A stretch of 52,768 bases of DNA, taken from positions 1-52,768 of the forward strand of contig JAGOOK010000006.1 of assembly GCA_017992555.1 (NCBI GenBank). Direction: 5' to 3'. Under the pieces are notes generated by a model. It was not told the DNA's origin and did no database searches. It saw only the letters and a program-made list of their open reading frames with translations. Source of the DNA: Caldisericia bacterium (lineage in GTDB: Bacteria > Caldisericota > Caldisericia > JAAYUI01). The position numbers and the translations under genes were made by a program. Shown here piece after piece: positions 1-9,479 of this stretch (its first letter is position 1; the number at the start of each line of letters is the position of its first letter).

Positions 1-48
1 TGGAAAGACAGCGTTGCCTTCCTCCGGAGAGACAATAAAAGATGTACC

Positions 49-123
49 AGATTTACCTTCCCCCTCCGGGGGGCTATTAGCGCCAGGAAAAGGTGCAGCA
101 GATTTACCTTCCCCCTCTGGGGG
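49..123. repeat. Short direct repeat, 51-bp period, inside R-M gene
   Basis: The motif AGATTTACCTTCCCCCTC followed by C or T and a G run occurs at 49-73 and again at 100-123. The period is 51 bp, a multiple of three, so both copies encode DLPSPSGG in the same frame. Each copy contains a C-run/G-run palindrome. The second copy is also the left hairpin of the composite element at 107-219. Confidence 0.7.
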
Positions 124-219
124 AAGGTGCCGCAAGGCGGCGGATGAGGGGGTTTTGAAGTCTTATGGTGCGGCCTCGAAACAACCACCTCACCCCGACC
201 CTCTCCTGAAAGGAGAGGG
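107..219. repeat. Composite palindromic repeat (three hairpins), in frame in R-M gene
   Basis: Three perfect hairpins occur in a row: a 9-bp stem CCTTCCCCC/GGGGGAAGG at 107-127, GCCGC-AAG-GCGGC at 129-141, and CCCTCTCCT-GAA-AGGAGAGGG at 199-219. Between them lie GATGAGGGGGTTTTG and its inverted partner CCACCTCACCCC. The same architecture at nearly the same length recurs in the intergenic region at 19108-19216. The element is read through in frame by the methyltransferase coding sequence. Confidence 0.8.
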
Positions 220-582
220 GGTGTTGGCCGCGTCGGGAGGGCAGAGGGAGCTAGAGGACGGATGCGGTTTTGATGCGGTGATCGGGAACCCACCATACAT
301 AGGTTTTCATGGTTTCAGTGAAGAAAAAAACTATTTCTCGCAAAAGTATATCGCAGCTAAAGGTAAGTATGATGTTTATCTATTATTTATTGAGCAGGGA
401 TTAAGGTTACAAAAAGGAAATGGTTTGTTTGTTTTATTTGTCCAACTAACTTTACTAAGAGAGAGCATGGTAAATCCTTAAGAGGATGGTTATTAAAATA
501 TTTTACAATTATCGAAATAATTGATTTTGAGGACAAACAAATATTTAAAAGAGCAACAAATTATACAGGCATATTCATAGTT

Positions 583-1584
583 TTGAATAAGAAGACTAAC
601 CTAGAACATTGTATATCTTATAAGAATAACATTACTCAAGAAAATAACTACTTAATACCACAATCAAGTTTAGATATAAATACATGGATTTTTAGAGAAG
701 AATTGTCAAATCCGATAACTGAGAAAATAAAGCATAATACAATTACTCTTTCAGAAATTTGCAGTGGCATTTCAGAAGGAATTGTGAGCGGAAAGAATGA
801 TGTATTTGTTATAGCAGTCGACTTAAAAGAATTATTAAAATTTGAATCAACTATCTGGAGGAAGTGTATCAGAGGAAAAGAAATCCAAAGATACTCCTTG
901 GATGCTATTAATGAGGTTATTTTCTATCCATATAAATATAGCGATAATAAAACGATTGCTTTATCAGAATATGAATTGTCATCATACGAATTTACATACA
1001 AATATCTTAAAAAAAGTCAAAATGCTTTAGGTGGAAGAGAATATTTTAATAAATCTGGGAAAGCTTGGTTTGAACTTTGGTGTCAGAGGGACATTAAAAA
1101 TCATGAAACTATAAAAATCGTGGTACCAGAGCTTGCTGATAAGAATAGATTCTGTATTGCAGATAACTCAATATTTTACGGGGATTCTGTTTGCGGGATC
1201 GTATTAAAAAATGATATTAAGATTGGCATATTGTATCTCCTAGGACTTTTAAATTCAAAATTAATAGAGTTCTATTATAAAAAAACAACGGTTCCTAAAG
1301 CTGGTGGTTACTATATATACAAAACAATGTTTTTAAAAAACATACCCATCCGCACAATCGACTGGAACAACAAAAAAGATGTTGAACACCACGACAAAAT
1401 GGTAAAGCTGGTCGAGCAGATGCTTGACCTGAACAAAAAACTCCGCGCCTCCTCGACCCCGGACGAAAAGGCCCACCTGGAGCGCGCGATAGGCGCCACA
1501 GACCGCCAGATTGACCAACTTGTCTATGAATTGTACGACCTGACCCCGGAGGAAATCGCAATCATCGAGGAACAGTCAAAATAG
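583..1584 (+). CDS. Type IIG R-M enzyme, C-terminal target-recognition part
   Basis: This is the 3' portion of the restriction-modification gene that starts before the window. The reading frame is continuous with the methyltransferase from about position 433, so the start at 583 (TTG) is only the first usable codon after the frameshift. The pattern WRKCIRGKEIQRYSLD, then ELWCQRD, VPELADKNRFCI, LLGLLNSKLIEFYYKK and KNIPIRTID is typical of the TaqI-like C-terminal specificity domain, which recognises the DNA target. It is followed by a helical tail (VEQMLDLNKKL to LTPEEIAIIE). The recognition domain is clearly A/T-rich, while the last 240 bases are G/C-rich like the host genes, which suggests that the recognition domain was exchanged by recombination. 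If the frameshift is real the enzyme is probably inactive. Confidence 0.8.
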   Translation: MNKKTNLEHCISYKNNITQENNYLIPQSSLDINTWIFREELSNPITEKIKHNTITLSEICSGISEGIVSGKNDVFVIAVDLKELLKFESTIWRKCIRGKEIQRYSLDAINEVIFYPYKYSDNKTIALSEYELSSYEFTYKYLKKSQNALGGREYFNKSGKAWFELWCQRDIKNHETIKIVVPELADKNRFCIADNSIFYGDSVCGIVLKNDIKIGILYLLGLLNSKLIEFYYKKTTVPKAGGYYIYKTMFLKNIPIRTIDWNNKKDVEHHDKMVKLVEQMLDLNKKLRASSTPDEKAHLERAIGATDRQIDQLVYELYDLTPEEIAIIEEQSK

Positions 1585-1592
1585 GGGAGGAC

Positions 1593-2480
1593 TTACTTGC
1601 CCTTCCCTGAAGCTGGAGTTTCTGTGAGCGTCTCACCGTCGGTGCGCAAGACCATGCCGGGGGCAAGCAGTGTTCCCTGGGTCGCAGGTTTTGCGTCCTT
1701 GTTTGCAACAACAAACACTTTTTCCGGAGACAGGGCCTTCATGAAGCCCTCGGTCATGCTTCCCTCCGGCGCGCCATTGGTTGCGATGACTGCCGAGACT
1801 TTTTTGAGTTTTCCTCTTTGGATGAGCTTGTTTTCTGCCGTGCCGTCAATCTGGCCGGTCAGAAGGAATGAGACCTTGCCTTTTGTGACAAGCACTACCG
1901 ATGTTTTGTCCTGCACCCTTCCGCCTGCAAAATCGTCCTGCATTGGATAGAGAATATCAAAAGAAACACCGTTCAGATACCAGATCGACCCTGCGGCCAG
2001 AAGCTCAATCATGGATTTGCCCATGACAGCCCTTTCGAGCCTGATAAAGTTTTCATCGCCGATTAGCCGCTCGATGTTGCCAATCTGGATTTCACCAGCA
2101 AGGCCCATTGCGCCCATGTAGCCTGCCGGGTCGGAGGATGGCTGGATGAGGTAGTCGATGTATTTGATGCCTTTGCTTTTGAGGACCTTTGCGAGGTTTT
2201 TGCCCTCCTGCTCCGGCCCTGCTCCGTACAACACGACAAACGTATCGTCCTTTATCAGGATTGGGTTTCCCTTTACAGGGAGCACTTCTATCGTCAGCTC
2301 TGACTGGATTTCCGGCATGCCCTTTCCAGGGGCGAATGTGTCGTCCCTGGTTGCTGGCGAAGTGTCGGTTACCGGTTTTTCTGCTGGTTTTGACCATTCA
2401 CCTTTTTTAGGTGTGGCACTTCCGCAACCAGCCAGGACGATGGCAACAGAAACAAGCACAAGAACAAGTGTTTTTTTCAT
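1593..2480 (-). CDS. Lipoprotein with degenerate ComEC-type metallo-beta-lactamase fold
   Basis: The start is set at the ATG at 2480, 4 bases after the metK stop, because the signal peptide begins there with MKKTLVLV. A lipobox LAGC puts the lipidated cysteine at residue 19. The rest follows the layout of the ComEC/Rec2 C-terminal metallo-beta-lactamase domain: LIDxGP appears as VLYGAGP, then GIKYIDYL, SVVLVTKGKVSFLLTG and a segment ending EGFMKALSPEKVFVV. All expected metal ligands are gone. The HxHxDH site reads PSSDPAGYM, the LTGD aspartate is Q, and the HHGS motif reads NGAP. It is therefore probably a non-catalytic, lipid-anchored pseudoenzyme of unknown role. It lies immediately downstream of metK and is probably co-transcribed with it. 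Confidence 0.8.
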   Translation of the reverse strand: MKKTLVLVLVSVAIVLAGCGSATPKKGEWSKPAEKPVTDTSPATRDDTFAPGKGMPEIQSELTIEVLPVKGNPILIKDDTFVVLYGAGPEQEGKNLAKVLKSKGIKYIDYLIQPSSDPAGYMGAMGLAGEIQIGNIERLIGDENFIRLERAVMGKSMIELLAAGSIWYLNGVSFDILYPMQDDFAGGRVQDKTSVVLVTKGKVSFLLTGQIDGTAENKLIQRGKLKKVSAVIATNGAPEGSMTEGFMKALSPEKVFVVANKDAKPATQGTLLAPGMVLRTDGETLTETPASGKGK

Positions 2481-2484
2481 TTTG

Positions 2485-3651
2485 TTACAGCAACTTTTCT
2501 GCAAGCTTTGGCGCCAGCTCGTTTGTGTTTTCCCAGGTAATTTCCGGGAGTTCCTTGCCGAAATGGCCGTAGTTTGTTGTGAGCCTGTAAATCGGACGTC
2601 TTAGGTTGAGCTTTTCGATGATGGCTTTTGGGCGGAGATCAACAAGATCTGTAACAGCCTTGGCTATCGTCTCATCGCTGACTTTGCCAGTGCCGAAGGT
2701 GCGGATTGCAAAATGGGTCGGCTCTGCCCTGCCAATGACGTATGATATCTCGGCCTGGCAAACATCGGCCAGTCCTGCGGCAACAACATTTTTTGCAACA
2801 AAGCGGATCATGTAGGAAGCGGAGCGGTCAACTTTTGTTGGGTCTTTGCCGGAGAAGGCGCCACCACCATGCGGACACGCGCCACCATAGGTGTCCACTA
2901 TTATCTTGCGGCCGGTTATGCCAGTATCAGAAACTGGGCCACCAACCACAAATTTCCCTGTCTGGTTGATGTAGAATTTTGTCTTCTCGTCAATCAGATT
3001 GGAGGGGATAGTTGGAACGACAACAGCTTTGATTATCTGTTTGCGTGCAGACTCGGTTATGATGTTGGGATTTGCAGGGTCGAGGATCTCGGTTGTGTGC
3101 TGTGCACCGACAACGATGGAATCAATCCTTTTTGCAACGCCGTCAATGTATTCCACAACGACTTGTGTTTTGCCATCCGGACCAAGCCAGGGGAGCACTT
3201 TTTCCTTGCGCACCTGGGCGAGGCGTTTTGCAAGCAGGTGTGCATAGTGGATGGGCATTGGCATCAGCTCCGGGGTTTCGTTGCAGGCGTATCCGTACAT
3301 CATGCCCTGGTCGCCAGCCCCGCCTGTATCAACGCCCTGTGCTATGTCGGGGGACTGCTTTCCGATTGCGTTGAGGACACCAACCGTGTTGTATGTGAAA
3401 CCTGTCCAGTCTTCGGTGTAGCCAATGTCTTTTACAACGTCCCTAACCAGATGTGAAAGGTCCACGTAGGTTTTTGTTGTGATCTCGCCGCCGACAATGA
3501 CCATCCCCAGTGTAACGAAGGTTTCGCAGGCAACGCGACCCATTGGGTCATCTTTAAGGATTGAATCCAGAACGGCGTCGCTGATCTGGTCGGCGACCTT
3601 GTCCGGGTGCCCCTCGCAAACAGATTCTGATGCAACAAATCTTTTTTCCAT
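2485..3651 (-). CDS. metK: S-adenosylmethionine synthetase
   Basis: The enzyme makes S-adenosylmethionine from ATP and methionine in the cytoplasm, the methyl donor for DNA and RNA methylation. At 388 aa it has the normal family length. Visible signatures are [16 protein letters not shown] near the N-terminus (methionine and ATP binding), [16 protein letters not shown] around residues 112-127, and [17 protein letters not shown] (phosphate-binding loop) around 263-279. The ATG at 3651 follows a Shine-Dalgarno AAGGGGGAT. A good sigma70-type promoter lies in the 47-base gap to the upstream glycosidase gene (3683-3710). No SAM riboswitch can fit in that gap and I see none. The lipoprotein gene follows after 4 bases. 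Confidence 0.97.
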   Translation of the reverse strand: MEKRFVASESVCEGHPDKVADQISDAVLDSILKDDPMGRVACETFVTLGMVIVGGEITTKTYVDLSHLVRDVVKDIGYTEDWTGFTYNTVGVLNAIGKQSPDIAQGVDTGGAGDQGMMYGYACNETPELMPMPIHYAHLLAKRLAQVRKEKVLPWLGPDGKTQVVVEYIDGVAKRIDSIVVGAQHTTEILDPANPNIITESARKQIIKAVVVPTIPSNLIDEKTKFYINQTGKFVVGGPVSDTGITGRKIIVDTYGGACPHGGGAFSGKDPTKVDRSASYMIRFVAKNVVAAGLADVCQAEISYVIGRAEPTHFAIRTFGTGKVSDETIAKAVTDLVDLRPKAIIEKLNLRRPIYRLTTNYGHFGKELPEITWENTNELAPKLAEKLL

Positions 3652-3682
3652 CTCATCCCCCTTTATTACAAATTGACTGCAA

Positions 3683-3710
3683 TTTATAGCATAAACGGTC
3701 AGGGTGTCAA
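3683..3710 (-). promoter_or_regulatory. metK promoter (sigma70-like)
   Basis: On the minus strand TTGACA (3710-3705) is separated by 16 bases from TATAAA (3688-3683). The -35 box overlaps the last codons of the upstream GH2-like gene. metK starts 31 bases after the -10 box, behind a good Shine-Dalgarno site. Confidence 0.75.
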
Positions 3711-6700
3711 TCTAGTTAAGAACAGCCTGCCAAGGAAAAGATTGCGGTCTTGGGGTGGCTTGTAATAATCATTTTCAAAAACAAGCGCCACCTCGCAGTC
3801 GCCGGAAGGTGCGACCATTTCCAGCCTGTAAAGCTGTTCTGCAGTAGATTTCACCTCTATTGACCCAATTTTAACCCCAGAAAGTAAAATCGAAAGCTTT
3901 GCGTTCTCATTGCCAGCTTTTTGCTGGTAAAGCGCAAGATTGAGCTGGAATTTTGCCCCAGGCTCCAGCTTTGTCTGGAATTTTGCCTTGCCATTGGTCA
4001 GGAAGGCAATTTTTTCCTGGCTGTATCTGGCGCCACCCTCAAGCTTTAATGATGACAGTGGTATTTCAATACGGTCAGCATTAAAAGTTTTTTTGCATCC
4101 AAGATTTTGGAGTAGGAGCGACAGTGGCATGTTGAAGGGGCCTTTGTCCCAGTCGGTCATGTTGACGAAGACCGTTTGTGGGTACAGGCCCTCAACCTTG
4201 CAGAAATAGCCTTTTACACCCCATGTCAGCTTTGCGTTCTTAGGGATTGTGAATTTTTCTATTGTGGTTTTTCCAAGTGGAGCAAAGTTTTTTCCTCGCC
4301 TATCATACACAAACCCCGTTGCCTCGATGAATGAAAACCTTGTCACGCTGTCAAGCTCCTTCATGTCCTGAAGGTCGACTGCCGGCTCCGGTTTTGCCTG
4401 AACTACTTTTATGTCCAAACCGTCCTGTTTTGGAAGGAACGCAGGCCCTTTTCTGTCAAACAGAATCGTTTTTATGGTACCGAGTTTTTCAATGTCCTTC
4501 AGCGTGATGGTATCAGCTTCACCAACGTACAGGACGCCATTTGCAATATTGTTTTTTGTGGTTATGAATCCAAGCGAAGATAGATAAGATGATGATTTGT
4601 CCGAAAGCGCAACAAGCTGGGCCTGCAAGGATTGCCTATCTTCTGACAGGTAGCTGAGCATGGAACAGAGAATTTCGTGGCACCTTGGCTCAGTTGATAT
4701 TTTTGTTGCCAATTCGATGCATGTCACAAAGCCCTTCTGCTCCACTTCGAACCCGACACACACGAGGCCATTTCCTGTTCCTGCGCTGGCAAATGGAACG
4801 CATGGCGCATCGCTGTACGGCCTTAATGCGCCCGATGCGATTATGTTGTCGCCTGCAAAATACTTTATTAGCGAATCCTTTTTGAAAGGACCAATGTCTT
4901 TTGAGAATGACACATGTGTAAACCTGAAAGACTGGGTTTTGCCCCTTTCAATTTCACGCTCTGCAGAAACAATCGAGCAATAGGGGATGGAACCCTCTGG
5001 CTGTGGACCAAGGATGATATATTTGATGCCCTTTTTCTCGAGGGCCTGAATTATGTTGTTGCTTCCATCAAATGTTTGTTTTTTCAGGAAATCTGGGGCA
5101 ATGATAGCGATGCTGTCTGTGATCTCTTCCACAGTTTGCGTCTTCTTGTGGAACAGCCTGGCATTTGACAGGTCCTTTGAGAGTTGATCACTCCCACCGA
5201 GAAGGGTAAATTTTGCTGGCTGTTTTGATGGCATCGAATATGAGTGTATCTGGTGTTCTTCCTCATGCACAGGGATATTTCCGTCGAAAAGCGCCATTTT
5301 TAGGGGAACGTCCTCCCATGAGCCCTGTTTGCCAAAAACCAATCCACCAGGCAGTTCAAGTGTTATTGCGATCGTCTTTGTTTCATCAGGCCCAAGTCTA
5401 AATGAAAGCTCGCCCGATTTTGAGGAGTCGACACCTTTCCCGAAGCTCCAGGCCAGCTTGAGGTTTTTTGGCTGTTCTGACCAGTTCTGGATGGTCACTG
5501 TCCTGAAGATTTTTGATCCTGCGTAGTGCCAGTCGTCTTTTTGCCTTACAAAAAACCTCACCGGTTTGTAGTAGTTGCTGACAACACTTTGCAATTCGGT
5601 CAGCTGGCTCGCAGAAATTGTTTTTTCATTCTCATCTTCAAAAGGATTCCAGGGACAGAATGCTGATATCTCCAGCTCCCTGAATGCCTGGATGTAATCG
5701 GCAAACAGCTCCTTTTTTGATTCGTAATAGCCCTTTTTCAGGTCCTGGTATGTGTAGTCACCGCCCGTCACCGCATACTCATGGAACGGGCCAGGCATCC
5801 ACAGACATTCCCCGATGTACATTGGCTTTGATCTGTCCCATTTTATTTCCTTGGCTGGATAGATGTCAGCAAAGAATGACCCATCCAGGAAATAGGCGTC
5901 ATTCGGGTAGGTGAAATGTGAGGAGGGTTCCCAGGGGTAATGCAAGTTGATTGCGTCTGCACTGCCATTTGGGTCATAATCACCCTCGAACATGACCAGT
6001 CTGCCGGAGGATTCTCTGATGTATTTGCCAAGCTTTTGCAGGTTTTCCTGTATATTTTTCCTTTTTGCGCCGCCTGTCAGCATCAGCTCGTTTTCTGCGG
6101 AGGCAAGCACAAATGAAGGGTGATTGTAGTCTCTTTTGATGTGGTCGTCCCACTGCCTGTAGAGGTTCTTCCAGAATACATCGTTTTCAAGCGCATAGGC
6201 ACCGCCAAAGGTCCATGCGGCCGATTCGTCAACTATCATGATTCCCTGGGCATCAGCCTCTTCAAGGAAGACTTCCGGATAAGGATTGGCATGCAATCTC
6301 AGGATGTTGGAATTGAATGCCTTGGCTTCCTGGATGACCTGCTTTGCAGTTTCTTCCATGTCAATATCGGCCCATCGCTGGCTGAACAGGTGCCTTGAAG
6401 TTGCCCTCAAGTGGATCTTCTTGCCATTCAGGAAGAAATTTCCACCCTGGACCCAGAACTCCCTGAAACCAAAGCGCGTTTTGTCTTTGTGGATCTCCTT
6501 GCCATTTTGCGAAAGGACAGAGACGAGGAAATACAGGTTTGGGTTTTCCGGGCTCCAAAGTTTCGGATTGTTCCAGCTTACTTTGAATTCCTGAAGTGGG
6601 ATTTCTTTGCCTGTATCAACATTTTTGTTGCCGAGTGCAAACAATTTTGCGCCCTGGATGTCTTCTACCCACAATGAGAGGGAAAGGCCTTTTTTGCCTT

Positions 6701-7319
6701 CTGTCAGGCCACCAAGCATTACCCTAGCCTTCAAGGTTTTTTGTCTCACAGATGTGTCAATCAATACTTTTTCGACAAAGACAGAAGGCAATTTTTTGAT
6801 TGAGGAAGGAAGCCACATTCCTCCGATCATGAAGGCTGAGCCAATCGGGAGCGTGACCGAGTTTTCTTTCATTGCCCTTGGATCTTTGGCGCCAATTTCT
6901 GGCACGACACCAAGAATTCCCTGTGCTCCAAGCACAAGCTCGTTTTTCCCTTTTTTCAGTAGGCCGGTGATGTCAAATTCAAACGGCAGGTACCCGCCAA
7001 GGTGTGATCCGGCCTCTTTGGAATTCACCCACAGCTTGCAAAAGAAATTGACTGCACCGAATTTTATTCTGATTGTTCCTGTACCATCCCAGTCAAACTT
7101 TCCCCTGTAGTAGGATGTTATGGCAGTGTTTGTGGTGTGTGGGAAGAAAAGTGGCTTGAATCCTTTTTTGGGAACATTTTTTAGCGACAACTCTTTCTGG
7201 GTCGATGCCGCCCACTCATAAAAAATCGAGTCTTTTTTTGGTTCGGCATTCCTGGCTGTGCCATGGGAAAACTGGAGCACCATTGCAAGACACAAAATAA
7301 GGGTCACAAATTTGTTCAT
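3699..7319 (-). CDS. Secreted GH2-like glycoside hydrolase, multidomain
   Basis: A 1206-residue exported protein with an N-terminal signal peptide ([17 protein letters not shown], cleavage near SHGTARNA). Residues about 30-180 form the jelly-roll sugar-binding domain of GH2 enzymes ([31 protein letters not shown]). An Ig-like domain ([11 protein letters not shown]) follows, then a TIM barrel from about residue 290 ([12 protein letters not shown]). The acid/base motif is retained as SAENE with E411, and the likely nucleophile is E504 in MYIGECLW, so it should be catalytically competent. About 600 further residues are beta-rich and not assigned. GH2 members include beta-galactosidases, mannosidases and glucuronidases; the substrate cannot be read from the sequence. 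The start is supported by AAAGGGG upstream of the ATG. The gene is collinear with metK. Confidence 0.85.
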   Translation of the reverse strand: MNKFVTLILCLAMVLQFSHGTARNAEPKKDSIFYEWAASTQKELSLKNVPKKGFKPLFFPHTTNTAITSYYRGKFDWDGTGTIRIKFGAVNFFCKLWVNSKEAGSHLGGYLPFEFDITGLLKKGKNELVLGAQGILGVVPEIGAKDPRAMKENSVTLPIGSAFMIGGMWLPSSIKKLPSVFVEKVLIDTSVRQKTLKARVMLGGLTEGKKGLSLSLWVEDIQGAKLFALGNKNVDTGKEIPLQEFKVSWNNPKLWSPENPNLYFLVSVLSQNGKEIHKDKTRFGFREFWVQGGNFFLNGKKIHLRATSRHLFSQRWADIDMEETAKQVIQEAKAFNSNILRLHANPYPEVFLEEADAQGIMIVDESAAWTFGGAYALENDVFWKNLYRQWDDHIKRDYNHPSFVLASAENELMLTGGAKRKNIQENLQKLGKYIRESSGRLVMFEGDYDPNGSADAINLHYPWEPSSHFTYPNDAYFLDGSFFADIYPAKEIKWDRSKPMYIGECLWMPGPFHEYAVTGGDYTYQDLKKGYYESKKELFADYIQAFRELEISAFCPWNPFEDENEKTISASQLTELQSVVSNYYKPVRFFVRQKDDWHYAGSKIFRTVTIQNWSEQPKNLKLAWSFGKGVDSSKSGELSFRLGPDETKTIAITLELPGGLVFGKQGSWEDVPLKMALFDGNIPVHEEEHQIHSYSMPSKQPAKFTLLGGSDQLSKDLSNARLFHKKTQTVEEITDSIAIIAPDFLKKQTFDGSNNIIQALEKKGIKYIILGPQPEGSIPYCSIVSAEREIERGKTQSFRFTHVSFSKDIGPFKKDSLIKYFAGDNIIASGALRPYSDAPCVPFASAGTGNGLVCVGFEVEQKGFVTCIELATKISTEPRCHEILCSMLSYLSEDRQSLQAQLVALSDKSSSYLSSLGFITTKNNIANGVLYVGEADTITLKDIEKLGTIKTILFDRKGPAFLPKQDGLDIKVVQAKPEPAVDLQDMKELDSVTRFSFIEATGFVYDRRGKNFAPLGKTTIEKFTIPKNAKLTWGVKGYFCKVEGLYPQTVFVNMTDWDKGPFNMPLSLLLQNLGCKKTFNADRIEIPLSSLKLEGGARYSQEKIAFLTNGKAKFQTKLEPGAKFQLNLALYQQKAGNENAKLSILLSGVKIGSIEVKSTAEQLYRLEMVAPSGDCEVALVFENDYYKPPQDRNLFLGRLFLTRLTP

Positions 7320-7384
7320 TGAAGCGCCCCTTTCATTTGGTTATTCAGGATATAATACGCCATCTGAAAGGGATTGGTCGCATC

Positions 7385-8890
7385 CTAGAAAGATTCCAGA
7401 AATGTTTTTACAATCTCTGGGTCAAAAGCCCTCCCTGCCTGGCGCGAGAGCCACACCCTTTCACTTTCTACGAGAACAAAATCCTTCAGGTCCATTGAAT
7501 GCTGGGCAATCCTTGAAGAAAGGGCTTGCACAAAGACAAGTATTCTTGAAAGTTTTGGTATCTCCTCACCTTTTAGCCCCATGGGGTAGCCATAGCCATC
7601 CCATCTTTCGTGGTGGGTGCGGATGACAGAAACGCATTCCGAGAGTGATTTTACCGATTGAACAAGCTCTGCTGATTTGATTGGGTGTTCCATTATTGCT
7701 CTCATTGTTTGGGGCCCGGAGACGGTTGTTCCTTTCACAAGGTATTCTTCAAGCGCCCTGTGGTCCATGTAAATGAGCGATATATCAACAAGCATCAAGG
7801 ATTTCTCAAGGACCTTTTTTTCATTTTCATCCAGACACAATGCCCCTGAAAGTATGGAAAAGATTTTTTCGGCGTTCTCCAGTGTGGAGTGCGCCTGTGG
7901 ATTTGATGATTTTATCATCGTAGACATGGAAAATAAGGCCGAGGCGTATGCTTCTTGCATGCATGCCTCCAAAAAATCTCTTCTGAGTGCTTCTTTTGTG
8001 GCAAGTTCAGCGATTTTATGCAATTTTTCAGTTTCCTGCGGTGATGGTGCAGTGGTCTCAACCACTGTCGCAAACGCTGTTCCCCTGTCATCTTTGTGGT
8101 GCCTGATCGAGAGCACCTTCCCATCTGCAGAAGAAAAATCTTTGTCCACGAGAGGTTTTAATTTGGCAAGAATTTCTTTTGATGGAACATCGTTGGATAT
8201 CCAGCCATCCTCCTGCTTTGACGAGAAAAATACCCTGTTCATGGAAATGCCAAGGAGTTTTGTGTCTTCTGGCAGGAGCATATTATAAATGGCAGTATTC
8301 AGCGAGCCAACTTTCTCTGCCTCAAGGAATATCTCTTTGTAGTTTTCGAGGTTTTTGATGACGAGGATGCCCAGTTCATTGTTCTTTTCCTGGAACCTCG
8401 AAGAGAGGTTTGCGTAATCAATCAACAGTGATACTTCATAGGTAGCATTCGAGAGCAAGATTGATTCGGCCCTATTGTAGGGCAGGTCTGGCCTTACAAA
8501 AATAAACGCACCCTTGAGCCTTTTTTCTTTTCTCCATGGGATGACAAGCATGTGGTGTTCAGTCCCAAGAAGCATGAATTTATCGGCGGCCCTTTGGCCG
8601 CGTGCCAGTTTTTCTTCAATGTCTGGCAGTGAATTTTTGAAATGTTCCAAAAAGGGGTTGATGTTTTCAAAATTGGGCGAATGCGATGCAATAATTATTG
8701 TTCCTCTTCCCCTTCCGAGTTTTGCCGCTATTCCGCATGACGAGCCAGTTGATTTTGTCAGCCTGGTAAGGATTTTCTGGAACTGTTTTTCGCCGCATGT
8801 GTCCTCAATCTGGCTGTTCCAGTCATAAAATATTGATAGTTGTTCCCAGGCCGAGGCGAGCTCCCGGATGATGTTTTCTTCGTCGTTCAT
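7385..8890 (-). CDS. HD-GYP-like protein with N-terminal sensor region, degenerate active site
   Basis: A 501-residue protein translationally coupled to the CheY-like gene upstream (ATGA overlap, 4 bases). The N-terminal ~290 residues resemble a GAF-type sensor region. The C-terminal part (about 310-500) matches HD-GYP cyclic-di-GMP phosphodiesterases: a first histidine is kept (H334), then HP at 402-403, HHERWDGYGYP at 426-436 and LKGEEIPKLSRIL. The hallmark HD pair reads V368-D369 (MLVDISLI instead of LLHDIGKI), and the later metal-binding aspartate of the AD-x-x-DA motif is replaced (VFVQALSSR). The protein may thus bind rather than hydrolyse cyclic-di-GMP, or respond to its partner regulator. 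Together the two genes look like a split two-component output module. Confidence 0.85.
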   Translation of the reverse strand: MNDEENIIRELASAWEQLSIFYDWNSQIEDTCGEKQFQKILTRLTKSTGSSCGIAAKLGRGRGTIIIASHSPNFENINPFLEHFKNSLPDIEEKLARGQRAADKFMLLGTEHHMLVIPWRKEKRLKGAFIFVRPDLPYNRAESILLSNATYEVSLLIDYANLSSRFQEKNNELGILVIKNLENYKEIFLEAEKVGSLNTAIYNMLLPEDTKLLGISMNRVFFSSKQEDGWISNDVPSKEILAKLKPLVDKDFSSADGKVLSIRHHKDDRGTAFATVVETTAPSPQETEKLHKIAELATKEALRRDFLEACMQEAYASALFSMSTMIKSSNPQAHSTLENAEKIFSILSGALCLDENEKKVLEKSLMLVDISLIYMDHRALEEYLVKGTTVSGPQTMRAIMEHPIKSAELVQSVKSLSECVSVIRTHHERWDGYGYPMGLKGEEIPKLSRILVFVQALSSRIAQHSMDLKDFVLVESERVWLSRQAGRAFDPEIVKTFLESF

Positions 8891-9270
8891 TGGACGCCAC
8901 TTGAGAGGATATTTTTAAGTATTGTCACAAGCCCTGTTGGGGAAAAGGGTTTCGTAACATATTCTAGCGCACCGAGCCTGAAGGCCTTGTCCTTGTCCTC
9001 ATCCTGTCCCCTGCAGGTGAGCACTATAACAGGGAGCTTGTTGAGGCAAGGTTCCCCCTTCAGTCTGGAGAGCAACTCGAAACCGGATATTGTTGGCAGC
9101 ATGAGGTCCAGCAATACCAAATCTGGAGGGTTTTCTTTTATTTTCTCAAGCGCCTCCCCGCCATCAAAGATTGCCCTCACTTGGAAACCGGCGCTTTCGA
9201 GCACATAGGTAATAAGTTTTGAGATTGCGATTTCATCTTCGACAACAGCAATGCTCTTTTTTGGCTCCAT
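8887..9270 (-). CDS. CheY-like response regulator receiver
   Basis: A single receiver domain of 127 residues with no output domain. The acidic pocket is E11-D12, the phospho-acceptor is D55 (LVLLDLMLP), and the conserved T85 (VIVLTC) and K107 (YVTKPF) are present, so it should be phosphorylatable. Its stop overlaps the start of the HD-GYP-like gene, suggesting a stoichiometric partnership; a sensor kinase is not visible in this window. There is no Shine-Dalgarno sequence before the ATG. The -10 box of a good promoter lies only 8 bases upstream, which predicts a leaderless transcript. Confidence 0.93.
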   Translation of the reverse strand: MEPKKSIAVVEDEIAISKLITYVLESAGFQVRAIFDGGEALEKIKENPPDLVLLDLMLPTISGFELLSRLKGEPCLNKLPVIVLTCRGQDEDKDKAFRLGALEYVTKPFSPTGLVTILKNILSSGVQ

Positions 9271-9278
9271 CTGTCTAG

Positions 9279-9307
9279 ATGATAGTTTTTTGCTGTCTGT
9301 AAGTCAA
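9279..9307 (-). promoter_or_regulatory. Promoter of response regulator gene, leaderless configuration
   Basis: On the minus strand TTGACT (9307-9302), 17 bases, then TATCAT (9284-9279). Only 8 bases separate the -10 box from the ATG at 9270, so transcription should start at or next to the start codon. No ribosome binding site fits. Confidence 0.65.
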
Positions 9308-9420
9308 ATCGTTTGATGTATGCAAAACGCTTTATTTGTTGTTTGAAATGGCAGTTGGGTTTTTAAGATAATTTTTGTTGGGTACTTGATTGGTGAGGAT
9401 TTCTTGATAATGAGTTTACA

Positions 9421-9468
9421 AAAAATCCCCACAGCCATTGTCTGCTTGTTGAAACAGCTGTGGGGATG
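9421..9468 (-). terminator. Rho-independent terminator
   Basis: An 11-bp perfect stem, ATCCCCACAGC (9426-9436) pairing with GCTGTGGGGAT (9458-9468), has a 21-base loop. On the minus strand it is followed by six T residues (9426-9421). It lies 11 bases beyond the stop of the 9480-9980 gene and fits as its terminator. The rest of the 9271-9479 gap holds only the response-regulator promoter. Confidence 0.8.
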
Positions 9469-9479
9469 GTTATTCATAG

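Larger units (their letters stand above)
2..481 (+). pseudogene. Type IIG restriction-modification enzyme, 5' fragment (frameshifted)
   Basis: This frame is open from the window edge, so the gene begins upstream. It carries the N6-adenine methyltransferase catalytic motif GNPPY near residues 95-100, followed by KYDVYLLFIEQGLRL, as in Eco57I-type combined restriction-methylation proteins. It stops at 479-481. The expected continuation (GLFVFICPTNFTKREHGKS) is found in the next frame from about position 433, so one base is missing near the T-rich run at 428-439. This is either a real inactivating frameshift or an assembly error. About 38 codons before NPPY derive from palindromic repeats (see 107-219), so the product would contain a Pro/Gly-rich insert such as PPHPDPLLKGEG. 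Base composition changes to A/T-rich just after NPPY. Confidence 0.75.
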
